A stretch of 64,000 nt of DNA from an uncultured Bartonella sp. (GCF_945277285.1 NZ_CALYPR010000003.1:310001-374000), one strand, 5' to 3'. Positions 38,201 to 47,926 are shown, counted from the first letter of the stretch. Numbers and translations are program-made. Notes: a model not told the origin generated them from the sequence alone.

Positions 38201-40296
38201 ATGATGAAGCAACAAAGCTGCATTCAAGTCTGACCGATATTGGTAATAATATCGTTTCCACGCTTAATAATGAAACTGATAAGGTTCACTCAAAAATAGC
38301 AACTATTGGAGAAGAATTTTTTACATCTTTTGCCGATATTGCAGTCAAGGCTGAAAGTGTGCTTTCTGCCTCGGGCAAACGTGCTGCTACCAGTCTTACA
38401 GAACAATCTGATGCTGTTGGTAAAGCGCTAACATCTGCGGGCGAAAACATTGTTGCATCAATCGATAGCAAGATTAACGAGGCAACAACGCGTTTTAATG
38501 AAGTTGGCCAAACATTAACGACTTCTTTTGCTAGCGAAGTATCCAAAGCTGAAGGGGTCATTCAGCAACAGGCTGAACAGTTAAATTCTGTTGTTGCAGC
38601 TTCTGCGCAATCAATTGAGCAATCATTTGCCGAGCGGTCAAATCTATTGGCAGAAACCATGCAGCAATTGCAGACTAATATTGATTACCAGTTGAATACA
38701 ATTAGTGAAAACGTCAATAACGTTATCGGCGGTGCATCTTCCCAGATCGCAAGCAATGTACAGGAATTAACCAATGTAACAGAAAATCTTGGCCAAGCTG
38801 CCCAACAAACAGGTGCGTCGCTTGGTACACTCGCTTCCCAGTTTAGTGAACAGCTAAGTAACGCAACACAAGAAGCGGAACAGCGCATTCAAGCACAAAA
38901 TGATGCTTTAATGAGTGCGTTTGCACAGCGTAGCTCGCAAACACTCCAGACAGTTTCGGCAGTGAACGACAAGTTTATTGGCAACATTTCAGGCCTGTTG
39001 ACGCAGATGGAACAATCTGCACAAAATATAAATGCAAATGCTAATACACTGATATCATCTATCCAGAATTTAGATGGACAGTTTAACGCAACAGCTAATG
39101 CTTTCTATCAAAATAGCAATCAGATTGCTGAAAACCTGAATCATTCTAACCAAATGCTCAGCAATAATTTTGAATTATTACAGGGCCTGTCCAACAATAC
39201 CTCTGAGCAAATAAACCAAATGTCGCAGAGCCTTGATCAACATGCCAGCATTCTCAATCAGGCTGTTCAAATGCTTGAACAATCTCAAAATTCGTTCAAT
39301 GGGACGGTTGAAGAAAAACAACATGCCTTGGCTCAATTAAGTGATGCTCTCATATCTAAATCGGACGAAATCAATCAGATCATATCCCATTATGAAAATG
39401 CTATAGGATCTGCTTTGAAAGAAACTGATCAAACCACAAAGGATTCAGCCTTTAAACTTCAGCAAAGCCTCCATGAAATGGCTGTTGCTGCTTCATCCAA
39501 ATTTGCAAACGCAACTGATGAAATTCGGCGTGCTACTGAATTGATCAAGAACGAACTTGAAAAAACGAGTAATGATTTAAACTCAACCATTCGTCAGTTA
39601 CCAACACAGACAAAAGAATCTGCCGATCAAATGCGCTATGCCGTTCTTGATCAGATCAAGGCTTTGCAACAACTGGCTGCAATCATGCAACAGAACGCGC
39701 AGAATAATAGTATCTCGCAACCTTCTATGCCTGCAGCTAATATAAAAGCTAATTCACTGAACTTTAATGATCAGCAGCGAAACACGACAATAGCTGGTCA
39801 AAAATATCAGGTAAAACCTGCTGTTGGAATGACTAATAGCACCCCCCAATCAAAAGAAGGGTGGGTTTCCAATCTGCTAGCACGTGCATCTCGCAATGAT
39901 GACGCAAGTGTTGGCACACTTACGAGGGTTGAACAAACGAGACCGGCAGGTCACGTCATAGAGTCCCTCAATTCACTTTCAGTTGATATTGTTCGTGCCA
40001 TCGACCACAATGCTGCTGTTCAACTCTGGGATCATTATCGCCGCGGACAACGGAATATTTATACGCAACGCCTTTATACATTGAATGGCCAGAAAACGTT
40101 TGAAAAAATTCGTCAGAAATATCTGGTTGACAACGACTTCCGTCGCTCGGTCAATCAATATATTGCCGATTTTGAAAAACTATTGCGCGATATATCCCGT
40201 GAAACTGGCGATCGTGAGACAATCCGGAAATATCTGACCTCGGACACTGGAAAAGTTTACACTATGCTGGCTCACGCGAGCGGGCGTATCCAGTAA
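35272..40296 (+). CDS. Giant apolipoprotein-like coiled-coil protein, candidate growth-pole-ring protein (GPR/RgsE)
   Basis: A 1674-residue protein. The N-terminal ~125 residues are acidic and cytoplasmic-looking. Two hydrophobic helices follow at about 131-155 and 160-187, then some 1300 residues of almost uninterrupted heptad-like helix rich in Ala, Glu, Asn, Ser and Thr (degenerate repeats such as LSESGDKLLNNL, LSNSRDALKNSL, LSQSGSQVLSSF). A compact basic C-terminal domain (residues ~1545-1674) completes it. This layout matches GPR of Agrobacterium and RgsE of Sinorhizobium, large apolipoprotein-domain proteins organising the growing pole. The identification rests on architecture and taxon, not on an alignment. 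Monocistronic, with GAGG before ATG and a strong terminator. Confidence 0.8.
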   Translation: MARRTKAEKIDVEVEEALEQALDFDFDKAAIKESASQSTSGLIDLDDLAQQIAQATEELAAENTPVTKRTQQNGPAVDESVAESLFGKKPARESTGGTVHDALVVNQPRPANDDLNLINVRENYTTKPSRIYWSTTALSALWAAGGAYVANTLAPAGLAAFAATPVGMAVAAGTAVPILMFWGFAQLSKRSIELKNIATAVSDAALRLSHPQSTTEEHAISLGKTIRQEVSAMNEGIERTLSRAVELEALIQGEVQNLERAYTENESRIHNLISELSNEREAILGHADRVQSTIRGTQNELSHEFGDITTSISKNVENVTKTLTETLQHQGEELVAKLAKVGEGVSGELAEKFRQTANELQRQNSELYINLEQGVSKATERLEQNGEKISSTFNQSAERAEKSAEMLGQRMQEVANRALSDFDEKISKLGGHADTLTTQFDNLTTTAIQEFEKRLSVVDNSLGERGNSIIDSFITRAQELEQNTEKLGEILDARAIKINETLKARTIEIANTFTAGRNNMLSTFADGKKVLSDEINGLDISLGDMLKNRSDDFKSQIAQGREVISELLSEETNKLGDTIKTQVDVLSQHVSNVEQVLIKNVETLDQHSRNHVEGIEQRTTALQLAIEKSFETANELIDTQAKNIDTRADALRDSLAVNSSALNEVLADQARVLEERIEYIKDAITKGDVAFNETVSNQVMKIKDAITTNSEALNSAFSNHLDTLQNNTEILEKSLLTSNDSFLASVDSRIDAMNESLASKSDTITECAKALENNLTQTLGRVSKSLEVQSDLLGQRSNELKNIVTENNEGIKRSFAEQTAILDERTGTMQKALEVGVHNVKSTLENSALSIADSLRDSITSASEKLNDEAQKAARLISQTGGDLITNLTSGAEKANSILSESGDKLLNNLTEATQKASEVILTASDGMTTSLSEQTEKTQSILSNSRDALKNSLNDVTDKATALLSQSGSQVLSSFNDEATKLHSSLTDIGNNIVSTLNNETDKVHSKIATIGEEFFTSFADIAVKAESVLSASGKRAATSLTEQSDAVGKALTSAGENIVASIDSKINEATTRFNEVGQTLTTSFASEVSKAEGVIQQQAEQLNSVVAASAQSIEQSFAERSNLLAETMQQLQTNIDYQLNTISENVNNVIGGASSQIASNVQELTNVTENLGQAAQQTGASLGTLASQFSEQLSNATQEAEQRIQAQNDALMSAFAQRSSQTLQTVSAVNDKFIGNISGLLTQMEQSAQNINANANTLISSIQNLDGQFNATANAFYQNSNQIAENLNHSNQMLSNNFELLQGLSNNTSEQINQMSQSLDQHASILNQAVQMLEQSQNSFNGTVEEKQHALAQLSDALISKSDEINQIISHYENAIGSALKETDQTTKDSAFKLQQSLHEMAVAASSKFANATDEIRRATELIKNELEKTSNDLNSTIRQLPTQTKESADQMRYAVLDQIKALQQLAAIMQQNAQNNSISQPSMPAANIKANSLNFNDQQRNTTIAGQKYQVKPAVGMTNSTPQSKEGWVSNLLARASRNDDASVGTLTRVEQTRPAGHVIESLNSLSVDIVRAIDHNAAVQLWDHYRRGQRNIYTQRLYTLNGQKTFEKIRQKYLVDNDFRRSVNQYIADFEKLLRDISRETGDRETIRKYLTSDTGKVYTMLAHASGRIQ

Positions 40297-40300
40297 GTTC

Positions 40301-40335
40301 AATGAAAAAGGGAGCTATTAGCTCCCTTTTTCATT
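40301..40335 (+). terminator. Strong intrinsic terminator after the coiled-coil gene
   Basis: Perfect 16-bp stem AATGAAAAAGGGAGCT / AGCTCCCTTTTTCATT with a 3-nt loop, starting 4 bp past the stop. Confidence 0.92.
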
Positions 40336-40891
40336 GCATCTACAATTTTGATTCTTTATTTCAGTGAAATTAAATTGCTGTCACAAGCCTTCTTTTCGAA
40401 ATTTTAATTCTCACGACTTTTTTAGTTCTAATTGCAACTAGTTCTACGACATGAGGGTACTGTCCTAAAAGCAGAAACTTTTTTAGATAAAAGTGTGCAA
40501 ATTCGAATATTTCGCCGAACGATGGTGAAAATCGCTGAACAATTATTTTTCATCCGAACCAATTACTGCTTTATATTCAGACCAAAGAAAAAGTTCACTA
40601 ATTGCGTGCACATCCTAACCTAAAGCGGTCTTTGAAGGATGCGCAGCGCCGCGTTGAGAATATCATCTTCCCGTGGCCAAAAATGACGCTTTTTTAGTTC
40701 TTCTTGAACCACACTTCGTGATCGTAAAACAAGAAATCAAATGCAAATCTATTTAGCGAAGTTTCTGACTTCCAACAGAAAAGACAAATTTTAATTGTGT
40801 TTTTGCTCCCGGCTCATGTCTTCTCTATTATTAAAGCCATATGCACAAACTTTTGTACTTTAAAAAAGATATAGTCAACAATTTTGATATT
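40336..40891. other. 555-bp intergenic stretch with a possible gene remnant
   Basis: No complete gene was recognised. On the minus strand, 40620-40721 translates to a protein-like tail (VVQEELKKRHFWPRED, then ILNAALRILQ and a stop) preceded closely by stop codons in frame, so it looks like the 3' end of a degraded gene. The rest is AT-rich with no clear structure. A 63-codon plus-strand ORF here has no ribosome-binding site and unnatural composition. Confidence 0.3.
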
Positions 40892-41503
40892 TTAAATTGA
40901 TGATATTGTCCAGTTTACAATATCTGTGGTAATTTTTTTGAATGCATTATCCAATGCTTCTGCATATTGGTTGTTGCTGCCACCAGAGACTTGCGATTGC
41001 GCAGTAAAAACCTTGGATGCCTTAATATTACCGTTCTTGTCATCCATAATTTTCACAGATATTTCCAACGCGGCAATGTTATGCCCATTGACGACATTAA
41101 CATCGAATGACCGGATATCGGAAAGAATGCGATAGTTGATCGCCAGTCCATCTCCCGGTCGGCCGACTCCGCCAAAATGGCCGCTATTATCAAAAGCCTG
41201 AATGAGACGTGCCTGAACAAGATCAGGAAGACGATCACTCCATTGAGCCCGTTTCAGATAGGCAATGGAGCCGCCTTGTTTGATTACAATATCCTGCCCG
41301 TCAAGTGCCTTCACCGCATCCGGTTGCTCAATGAGAAGCTGGATTTTCTGGTGCTTGGGTATTCCGGAAGCCGCAACGCTGCTTATCGAAAGGTCATAAG
41401 TATCACGCGTTGGTGTTCCGCAAGCTGAAAGAACAGAGGCACCCAATACAACGCAGAAGGATGCCGAAACGATCCGCTTGGCTTTTGCCGGTTCCCTAAT
41501 CAT
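40892..41503 (-). CDS. ABC-type transport auxiliary lipoprotein of the Mla-like system
   Basis: Lipoprotein of 203 residues with lipobox VLSACG (Cys 28). It is an ABC_trans_aux/PqiC-like domain protein that is usually anchored in the outer membrane and partners an MCE protein. Typical parts are the IQLLIEQPDAVKALDGQDIVI strand pair, WSDRLPDLVQARLIQAF, and a C-terminal helix with ALDNAFKKITTDIV. Last gene of the mlaE-mlaF-mlaD operon, overlapping mlaD by 4 bases. It probably takes the place of MlaA/MlaC in receiving lipid, which is inference. Confidence 0.9.
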   Translation of the reverse strand: MIREPAKAKRIVSASFCVVLGASVLSACGTPTRDTYDLSISSVAASGIPKHQKIQLLIEQPDAVKALDGQDIVIKQGGSIAYLKRAQWSDRLPDLVQARLIQAFDNSGHFGGVGRPGDGLAINYRILSDIRSFDVNVVNGHNIAALEISVKIMDDKNGNIKASKVFTAQSQVSGGSNNQYAEALDNAFKKITTDIVNWTISSI

Positions 41504-42465
41504 CGACGTGTTCTCCCATCATATTGCGGTACTGATCCCGTTCCACCGAATATCAATCGTTGTGGATCACGTTCCAGATCCGAAATGGCTCTTTCAATAC
41601 GATCGACTGAGCGACGGCTATCACTCACGAGCGCTTCTACGTTTCTCAACCCCTGCCCTGAAAATCTCTCAAGATTGCTGGCAATCGGCCCGATATGCTC
41701 ATTGATTGTATCGGCGGCCTTCTGAATGGAAGCAAGAGTTTGTTGTGCCTGAACAATCACACTGTTCCGATTATCTGGAGAAAGCATATTGTCCAACTTT
41801 GCCATGATTAAATCGGCTTTTTCGGATGCCGTATTAAGACGTGCCATCATTTGCCTGGTGTCATCCAGAATTTTTTGAACATTATCAGAATTGTTATTCA
41901 GAGTGTTGGAGAAATTGCGAACGTTTTTGATTGTTTCAGTGAGCGGCTGTCGAGAATCCTTCATGAATTGCTCCATCTCTCCCAAAGTAGAATTCGCACG
42001 CGCAAAAATATCTTGCGCTGTAGCTAACAGGTTATTGAAAGTTGAAGGATCGGCATCAATACGGGCAACCGTATCTTCTTTTTTGGCTTCTTGAAGTAAA
42101 TTGGGCTCTTTAAGACTCCCGCCTTTAAGCTCGATAAAAGCGAGACCTGTCAAGCCCTGAAAGCCAAGTGTTGCCACTGTTGAACGGGTTATCGGGGTTG
42201 TTCCGTTAATTTCTGTTTTTGCAATCACCATGTTGGGATTAGTATCATCCAGAACCAGTCGACGCACTGTACCAACGCGAATGCCGTTGAAAAAAACCTG
42301 ACTACTCTCGCCAAGTCCAGTGACCGACCCTGGAATACGCACATCAAGCGGTTCCAGTTGGTGTGAATCACCCATTCTGGCAATAAAATATACAATCATA
42401 AATGCGGCGATAAGTGTCACCACAGTGAAGATACCGACTGTCACATAATCTGCTCTGGTTTCCAT
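41500..42465 (-). CDS. mlaD: MlaD-type MCE-domain protein
   Basis: Substrate-binding component of a lipid ABC transporter, inner-membrane anchored with its MCE ring in the periplasm. One N-terminal transmembrane helix (residues ~8-28) is followed by the MCE domain (~38-115; GLGESSQVFFNGIRVGTV and LGFQGLTGLAFIEL) and then a long helical C-terminal region of ~200 residues that probably forms a tunnel. Length 321 is longer than E. coli MlaD (~183), as is common in alphaproteobacteria. One base separates its start from the mlaF stop. Confidence 0.95.
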   Translation of the reverse strand: METRADYVTVGIFTVVTLIAAFMIVYFIARMGDSHQLEPLDVRIPGSVTGLGESSQVFFNGIRVGTVRRLVLDDTNPNMVIAKTEINGTTPITRSTVATLGFQGLTGLAFIELKGGSLKEPNLLQEAKKEDTVARIDADPSTFNNLLATAQDIFARANSTLGEMEQFMKDSRQPLTETIKNVRNFSNTLNNNSDNVQKILDDTRQMMARLNTASEKADLIMAKLDNMLSPDNRNSVIVQAQQTLASIQKAADTINEHIGPIASNLERFSGQGLRNVEALVSDSRRSVDRIERAISDLERDPQRLIFGGTGSVPQYDGRTRR

Positions 42466-42466
42466 C

Positions 42467-43306
42467 TTACTCTGCCGTCTCTTTTATGCCCGTCTTAGGC
42501 TGCTTTTTGTGCGTGACAATCTGGCGCGCACGTTTACCACGAAAATAGGATTGGACCCAAGGGTCGTCAAACTGCAACATATCTTCGATAGTCCCTTCGA
42601 CCATCACCTTTTTATGACCCAATACCGCTATTCTGTCACAAACGGCATAAAGGCTATCAAGATCATGTGTCACCATATATACGGTTAAACCCATTGTGTC
42701 GCGCAAATCTTCAATCAAAAGGTCAAAATCCGAAGCCCCTATGGGATCAAGACCTGATGTCGGTTCATCGAGAAACACAATATGTGGGTCAAGTGCCAGT
42801 GCTCGCGCTAAAGCGGCACGTTTAATCATGCCGCCTGAAAGTTCCGACGGATATTTTTCAGCCGTATCAGCTTCCAATCCTACTAACGAAATTTTCAGCC
42901 TTGCAAGCTCGTCCATCAATTTGGGTGATAAATCAAGATATTCGCGCATAGGAATTTGAATATTTTCCAACACGTTTAGAGCAGAAAACAGTGCGCCATG
43001 TTGGAATAATACACCCATACGCATGTCAATCTCGACTTTTTCCTGATCGGAAATATCATCAATGTCCTGACCTAAAATTTTTATATGGCCGGATACTTTT
43101 TTATTAAGGCCAAGAATTGTGCGCATCAACACGGACTTTCCTGCCCCTGACGGCCCGATAAACCCGAGAATTTCTCCGCGATGAATATCAAGATTCAGTC
43201 CATCAAGAACCTTTTTATTACCAAATTGCACTGTCACATCCCGAACCGAAATAACTTCATTCGTCGAAAGATCCAGTGTCGTGTGGTTTTGTTTGGCCCT
43301 TTTCAC
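42467..43306 (-). CDS. mlaF: Mla-type lipid ABC transporter, ATP-binding protein
   Basis: Cytoplasmic ATPase powering phospholipid transport. Of 279 residues. It has Walker A GPSGAGKS, Q-loop FQHGALFS, ABC signature LSGGMIKRAALARAL, Walker B FLDEPTSGLDP and the H-loop TH of MVTHDL. A Lys-rich C-terminal tail follows the core. It sits between mlaE and mlaD in a tight operon. Confidence 0.96.
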   Translation of the reverse strand: MKRAKQNHTTLDLSTNEVISVRDVTVQFGNKKVLDGLNLDIHRGEILGFIGPSGAGKSVLMRTILGLNKKVSGHIKILGQDIDDISDQEKVEIDMRMGVLFQHGALFSALNVLENIQIPMREYLDLSPKLMDELARLKISLVGLEADTAEKYPSELSGGMIKRAALARALALDPHIVFLDEPTSGLDPIGASDFDLLIEDLRDTMGLTVYMVTHDLDSLYAVCDRIAVLGHKKVMVEGTIEDMLQFDDPWVQSYFRGKRARQIVTHKKQPKTGIKETAE

Positions 43307-43317
43307 CTTAAAACCTC

Positions 43318-44487
43318 TTAAAAATTGATCGCGGCATAAAAGATTGCAAAAAAACCATCTACGACAATAACGACAAAAATGGATTTGACCACCGATGATG
43401 TTACGCGCTGTCCCAGTGATTCTGCACTTCCGCCCACTTTCATTCCTTCAACCGATGCAATGATTCCTATAATAAGCGCCATAAAAGGCGCTTTGATAAG
43501 ACCTGCAAAGTAAGTCGTTGTATAAACCGCATCATTCAAACGCGTTATAAAAGCCTCATAAGAAATGTTGGAATAAAGATTGGCAACCACTCCGGCGCCA
43601 ACCAGGGCGGCTAAATCAGAAATAACAGTTAAAAGTGGCAAAATAACTGCCAATGCTACCAGACGTGGAAAAATCAGGACACCAATCGGATTAAGCCCCA
43701 TGACTTTAAGTGCGTCAGTCTCTTCACGCATTTTCATGGAACCGATTTCCGCAGTAATCGCACTTCCTGAGCGACCGGCAATCATAATCGCAGTCAAAAG
43801 AACGCCAAGTTCGCGGAACACTAGAATTCCCACAAGATCAACGACAAAAATTTCTGCACCAAATAAGCGTAATTGGAATGCGCCTTGCTGAGCAATAATT
43901 GCTCCGACAATAAACGACATAAGGACGATAATAGGCACAGCACCAACGCCCATACGGTCAATCTGTGTTACGACTGCTGGCAGGCTTACCCCGGAGCCAC
44001 GCCCCTTTTTCATCTGCGAGCCGCGAATCGTCGATCCAAGAATATCCATTGCCAGTAGAAAATCGCGATAGCTATTGACAACCCTTTCGCCTAATGTAGA
44101 AAAAAAACGGATATAAGCAGGTAATTTGGGCTCGTTGAGCGTATCGTCCTTATTGGCAAAGCTTTTTCCAACCGTGATAAGAAGCGAATGCCATATTGGT
44201 TTTGTTCCTGTCAGTTCTACCGCTATGTTGCGTTCTTTGAGTTTGACATAAAGCCTCTCGAGTACCCATGCACCAGCTGTATCCAGTGATTCGAGACCCG
44301 AAGCATCAAGAACCGCTTTATCGCAATTGACCGTTTCAAGTTTACGCAAATCGTCGTCGACAAGATAGACAGTATGGGTATTCCAACACCCATGACACAA
44401 GACTGACAATACGCCATCATGGATTTTGTGTTCCACAATTGCCGATTTTTTTTGCGTCTTATGTGTCGGTTTTAAATGATCACTCAT
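43318..44487 (-). CDS. mlaE: Mla-type lipid ABC transporter permease with N-terminal STAS domain
   Basis: Inner-membrane permease of 389 residues. The C-terminal ~250 residues are the MlaE domain (five to six helices; VPIIVLMSFIVGAIIAQQ, ELGVLLTAIMIAGRSGSA, IGSMKMREETDALKVMGLNP). The N-terminal ~115 residues form a STAS domain (LDASGLESLDTAGAWVLERL), which replaces the separate MlaB subunit of E. coli. First gene of the operon. Confidence 0.96.
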   Translation of the reverse strand: MSDHLKPTHKTQKKSAIVEHKIHDGVLSVLCHGCWNTHTVYLVDDDLRKLETVNCDKAVLDASGLESLDTAGAWVLERLYVKLKERNIAVELTGTKPIWHSLLITVGKSFANKDDTLNEPKLPAYIRFFSTLGERVVNSYRDFLLAMDILGSTIRGSQMKKGRGSGVSLPAVVTQIDRMGVGAVPIIVLMSFIVGAIIAQQGAFQLRLFGAEIFVVDLVGILVFRELGVLLTAIMIAGRSGSAITAEIGSMKMREETDALKVMGLNPIGVLIFPRLVALAVILPLLTVISDLAALVGAGVVANLYSNISYEAFITRLNDAVYTTTYFAGLIKAPFMALIIGIIASVEGMKVGGSAESLGQRVTSSVVKSIFVVIVVDGFFAIFYAAINF

Positions 44488-44743
44488 TCAACTCGTCCAT
44501 TATCCGTCGATACATTGATTCCTCTCGAAACAATTTATATATCGTTCACAAAGATTAATGTGGCATTAACTATAAAAAATTGAATATAACACATTCGTGT
44601 TAGATGCTAGCTTTTGCTGATCATGACAGCCCGCTTCATTTCAGTTATAATCTTTCGAATTAGAACGAAACAATCGCTGAAATTCAGATGAATATATCAA
44701 GATTATCATCTTTTTTGAATTTCAGTCAGGAAGAAAATAAAAT

Positions 44744-45523
44744 ATGGATCTGGGTTTAAAAGGACGTACCGCAATCATTTGTGCGTCAAGTAGAGGTTTA
44801 GGTAAAGCATGTGCAATCGCTTTGGCAAACGAGGGATGTAAAGTTATTATAAACGGTCGCCATGCCGACAGCCTGCATGAGACTGCAGAAGAAATTAAAG
44901 CACTTACCCACTCTCCTGTTATCGAGGTAGTTGCCGATATTTCCACCCCTAACGGGCAAAAGGCACTACTTGGAAAATGCCCTGATCCTGATATTCTTGT
45001 TAATAACAATCATGGACCGGCGTTTCGCCATTTCAGACAGATTGATCGCACTGCCATGATTGATGGCATCATACAAAATATGGTAACGCCAGTAGAATTG
45101 ATCAAAGCAGTTATCGACAAAATGGTAGCCAAGAAATTCGGTCGTATCATCAATATCACTTCGACCTCGGTCTACGTGCCGATTGCCGGGCTTGATCTTT
45201 CTTCGGGTGCACGGGCCGGTTTAACTTCGTTTCTGGCAGGCATTGCCCGTACGGTGGTAGCTGACAATGTTACTATCAACAATCTTTTGCCAGGCCCTTT
45301 TTTGACCGATCGCCTAGAACAAAGTTTTAAGGCCGCGTCAGAAAAGACCGGAGCAACGGCACATGAGGTTATGGAAAAAAGAAAACAAGAAAATCCCGCA
45401 AAACGGTTCGGTAATCCGGAAGAATTTGGTCAAGCCTGCGCTTTTTTATGCTCTGACAAATCAGGTTTTATTACCGGTCAAAATCTCATTATTGATGGCG
45501 GCGCTTATTTAAGCGCATTTTAA
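44744..45523 (+). CDS. SDR family protein with altered catalytic Tyr/Lys
   Basis: Short-chain dehydrogenase fold of 259 residues with cofactor loop CASSRGLGKA and NNNHG in place of NNAG. The catalytic Ser is kept (S140 in INITS), but the expected YxxxK reads S153-x3-R157 within LSSGARAGL. It belongs to a FabG-like branch with this SGARAGL variant that I recall from other Hyphomicrobiales. Whether it is an active reductase is open. It ends 19 bp before maeB in the same direction, with AGGTAAAG before the maeB ATG, so the two are probably co-transcribed. Confidence 0.85.
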   Translation: MDLGLKGRTAIICASSRGLGKACAIALANEGCKVIINGRHADSLHETAEEIKALTHSPVIEVVADISTPNGQKALLGKCPDPDILVNNNHGPAFRHFRQIDRTAMIDGIIQNMVTPVELIKAVIDKMVAKKFGRIINITSTSVYVPIAGLDLSSGARAGLTSFLAGIARTVVADNVTINNLLPGPFLTDRLEQSFKAASEKTGATAHEVMEKRKQENPAKRFGNPEEFGQACAFLCSDKSGFITGQNLIIDGGAYLSAF

Positions 45524-45542
45524 AAAATTTAGGTAAAGCATC

Positions 45543-47864
45543 ATGGTACAAAAAAACAAGTCTCCCCATCAGGTTGAACTCGAAGAGGCCGCACTCTTCT
45601 ATCACCGCTATCCAAAACCGGGGAAACTCGAGATACATCCTACTACACCACTCGGCAACCAGCGCGATTTGGCTCTTGCCTATTCTCCCGGTGTTGCAGC
45701 ACCTTGCGAAGCAATCCATGATGATCCTAGCACAGCTGCCGAATATACTTCACGCGCAAATCTAGTGGCGGTAGTTTCCAACGGGACTGCAGTTCTTGGT
45801 CTTGGCAATATCGGTCCGCTAGCTGCCAAACCGGTAATGGAAGGAAAAGCTGTACTTTTTAAAAAATTCGCCAATATTGATGTCTTTGACATTGAAATAA
45901 AGGCAGATGACATTCCTCATATTGTCGAAACCGTCGCCGCACTGGAGCCGACATTCGGCGGTATTAATCTTGAAGATATTAAAGCGCCCGAGTGTTTCGA
46001 AGTTGAAGAGCAGCTCAGGGCAAAAATGAATATTCCGGTTTTTCATGACGACCAGCATGGCACGGCGATTATTGTCGGTGCGGCTGTTATTAACGGCCTT
46101 GCTCTTGCCGGCAAGAAAATTGAAAACGTCAAGATTGTCGCTTCTGGTGCCGGTGCTGCTGCTCTCGCCTGTCTCAACCTGCTTGTTCGCCTTGGTGCAA
46201 AGAAAGAAAACATCTGGATCAGTGATTTGGAAGGCATTGTCTATGAGGGGCGCGAAGCGTTGATGGATCGCTGGAAAAGCGTTTATGCACAAAAAACAGA
46301 TGCACGCAAACTCGACGATATCATTGTTAATGCCGATATATTCCTCGGAGTTTCTGCCGGCAATGTTTTGAAACCGGAAATGGTAAAGAAAATGGCAGCC
46401 ACGCCATTAATTCTTGCGCTTGCCAATCCCACGCCCGAAATCATGCCGGAAGACGCGCGAAAAGCACGTTCTGATGCGTTGATTTGCACAGGGCGTTCCG
46501 ATTATCCCAATCAGGTCAATAATGTTTTGTGTTTTCCCTACATTTTCCGCGGTGCTCTTGATGTCGGAGCAACGGCAATTAATGAAGACATGAAAGCAGC
46601 GGCTGTTTATGCTATTGCAGCCCTCGCCAAAGAAGAGCCCTCCGATGTCGCTGCTCGTGCCTATTCGGGTGAGCCGTTGAGCTTTGGTCCTAATTATCTC
46701 ATCCCCTCGCCTTTCGATCCTCGGCTTATTCTTCGAATTGCGCCGGCGGTTGCCGCAGCTGCAATGAAATCCGGCGTAGCAACACGGCCTATCAAGGATA
46801 TGAATGCCTATCTTGACCAATTGAACCGGTTTGTATTCCGCTCCGGACTTATTATGAAACCGGTTTTTGCTGCTGCCAAATTGGCCAAACGCAAACGTGT
46901 CATCTATGCTGATGGTGAAGATGAACGCGTTTTACGCGCCGCCCAGATTGTTCTTGAAGACGAGACAGCAACACCTATCCTTATCGGTCGTCCAGATGTG
47001 GTTGATGCAAGATTAAAGCGTTTTGGTTTGCGAATCAGACCGGGCACAGACTTCGAACTTATCAACCCGCAAAATGACCCGCGCTATCGGGATTATGTTG
47101 ATCTCTTTCTTCAATACACTGGCAGGCGTGGTGTAACACCTGAAGCGGCAAAAACAATCGTCAGAACATCGACGACAGCCATAGCAGCACTTGCAGTCAT
47201 GCGTGACGAAGCTGATGCAATGATCTGCGGACTTGGAGGTCGCTTCGAACGAAATCTCCAACTTGTTGATCAGATCATTGGACTTGCAGACAATGTCGGG
47301 CAATTTTCGGCTTTGAGCCTGTTGATTTCACAACGTGGTACACTTTTCCTTACTGACACCTATGTTAACACCGATCCAACGGCAGAACAGATTGTCGAAA
47401 TGGCTGCTCTTGCAGCGGAAGAGGTTCGCGGTTTTGGAATTGAGCCCAAAGTTGCACTTCTTTCACACTCTAACTTTGGTTCCAAAGATACCGAATCAGC
47501 CAGAAAAATGCGAAAAGCGGCTGAACTTCTTGCAAAACGCTATCCCGATGTTGAATCGGACGGCGAAATGCACGGAGACGCCGCTTTATCACAGATTTTA
47601 CGTGACCGCGTTTTCCCCGGATCCCGCTTGAAGGGAGAAGCAAACCTTCTTGTTTTTCCGAATCTTGATGCAGCCAATATCACACTCAATGCAGTAAAAA
47701 ACCTGACGGACGCACTTCATGTCGGGCCAATTTTGTTGGGAACGGCACGTCCTGCCCATATTCTTACGCCATCTGTTACGTCACGTGGCGTTGTCAATAT
47801 GACGGCGCTCGCTGTTCTCGAAGCCAACACAAAATGGAATCAAAAACAGATCAAACAAGGTTGA
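45543..47864 (+). CDS. maeB: NADP-dependent malic enzyme with C-terminal phosphotransacetylase-like domain
   Basis: Decarboxylates malate to pyruvate with NADP+. Of 773 residues. The malic-enzyme part (1 to ~430) has [13 protein letters not shown], the catalytic Lys in [29 protein letters not shown] and [13 protein letters not shown]. The PTA-like C-terminal domain (from ~440) has the [13 protein letters not shown] region and is regulatory, conferring acetyl-CoA inhibition in relatives rather than catalysis. This fused form is typical of rhizobial MaeB/Tme. Confidence 0.97.
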   Translation: MVQKNKSPHQVELEEAALFYHRYPKPGKLEIHPTTPLGNQRDLALAYSPGVAAPCEAIHDDPSTAAEYTSRANLVAVVSNGTAVLGLGNIGPLAAKPVMEGKAVLFKKFANIDVFDIEIKADDIPHIVETVAALEPTFGGINLEDIKAPECFEVEEQLRAKMNIPVFHDDQHGTAIIVGAAVINGLALAGKKIENVKIVASGAGAAALACLNLLVRLGAKKENIWISDLEGIVYEGREALMDRWKSVYAQKTDARKLDDIIVNADIFLGVSAGNVLKPEMVKKMAATPLILALANPTPEIMPEDARKARSDALICTGRSDYPNQVNNVLCFPYIFRGALDVGATAINEDMKAAAVYAIAALAKEEPSDVAARAYSGEPLSFGPNYLIPSPFDPRLILRIAPAVAAAAMKSGVATRPIKDMNAYLDQLNRFVFRSGLIMKPVFAAAKLAKRKRVIYADGEDERVLRAAQIVLEDETATPILIGRPDVVDARLKRFGLRIRPGTDFELINPQNDPRYRDYVDLFLQYTGRRGVTPEAAKTIVRTSTTAIAALAVMRDEADAMICGLGGRFERNLQLVDQIIGLADNVGQFSALSLLISQRGTLFLTDTYVNTDPTAEQIVEMAALAAEEVRGFGIEPKVALLSHSNFGSKDTESARKMRKAAELLAKRYPDVESDGEMHGDAALSQILRDRVFPGSRLKGEANLLVFPNLDAANITLNAVKNLTDALHVGPILLGTARPAHILTPSVTSRGVVNMTALAVLEANTKWNQKQIKQG

Positions 47865-47926
47865 ATTTATTGAATTCAATATAGTTTTCCGATGCCGGAA
47901 CGACTTAAAAACAGCATTTTTTGCAT

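Noticed and set aside
35272-40296. Repetitive coding sequence as a DNA-level tandem repeat
   Set aside because: Repeats are visible only as degenerate helical protein units; the nucleotide copies are too diverged to call a DNA repeat.
40432-40623. 63-codon plus-strand ORF
   Set aside because: No ribosome-binding site and no family-like sequence; it lies after a strong terminator in AT-rich DNA.
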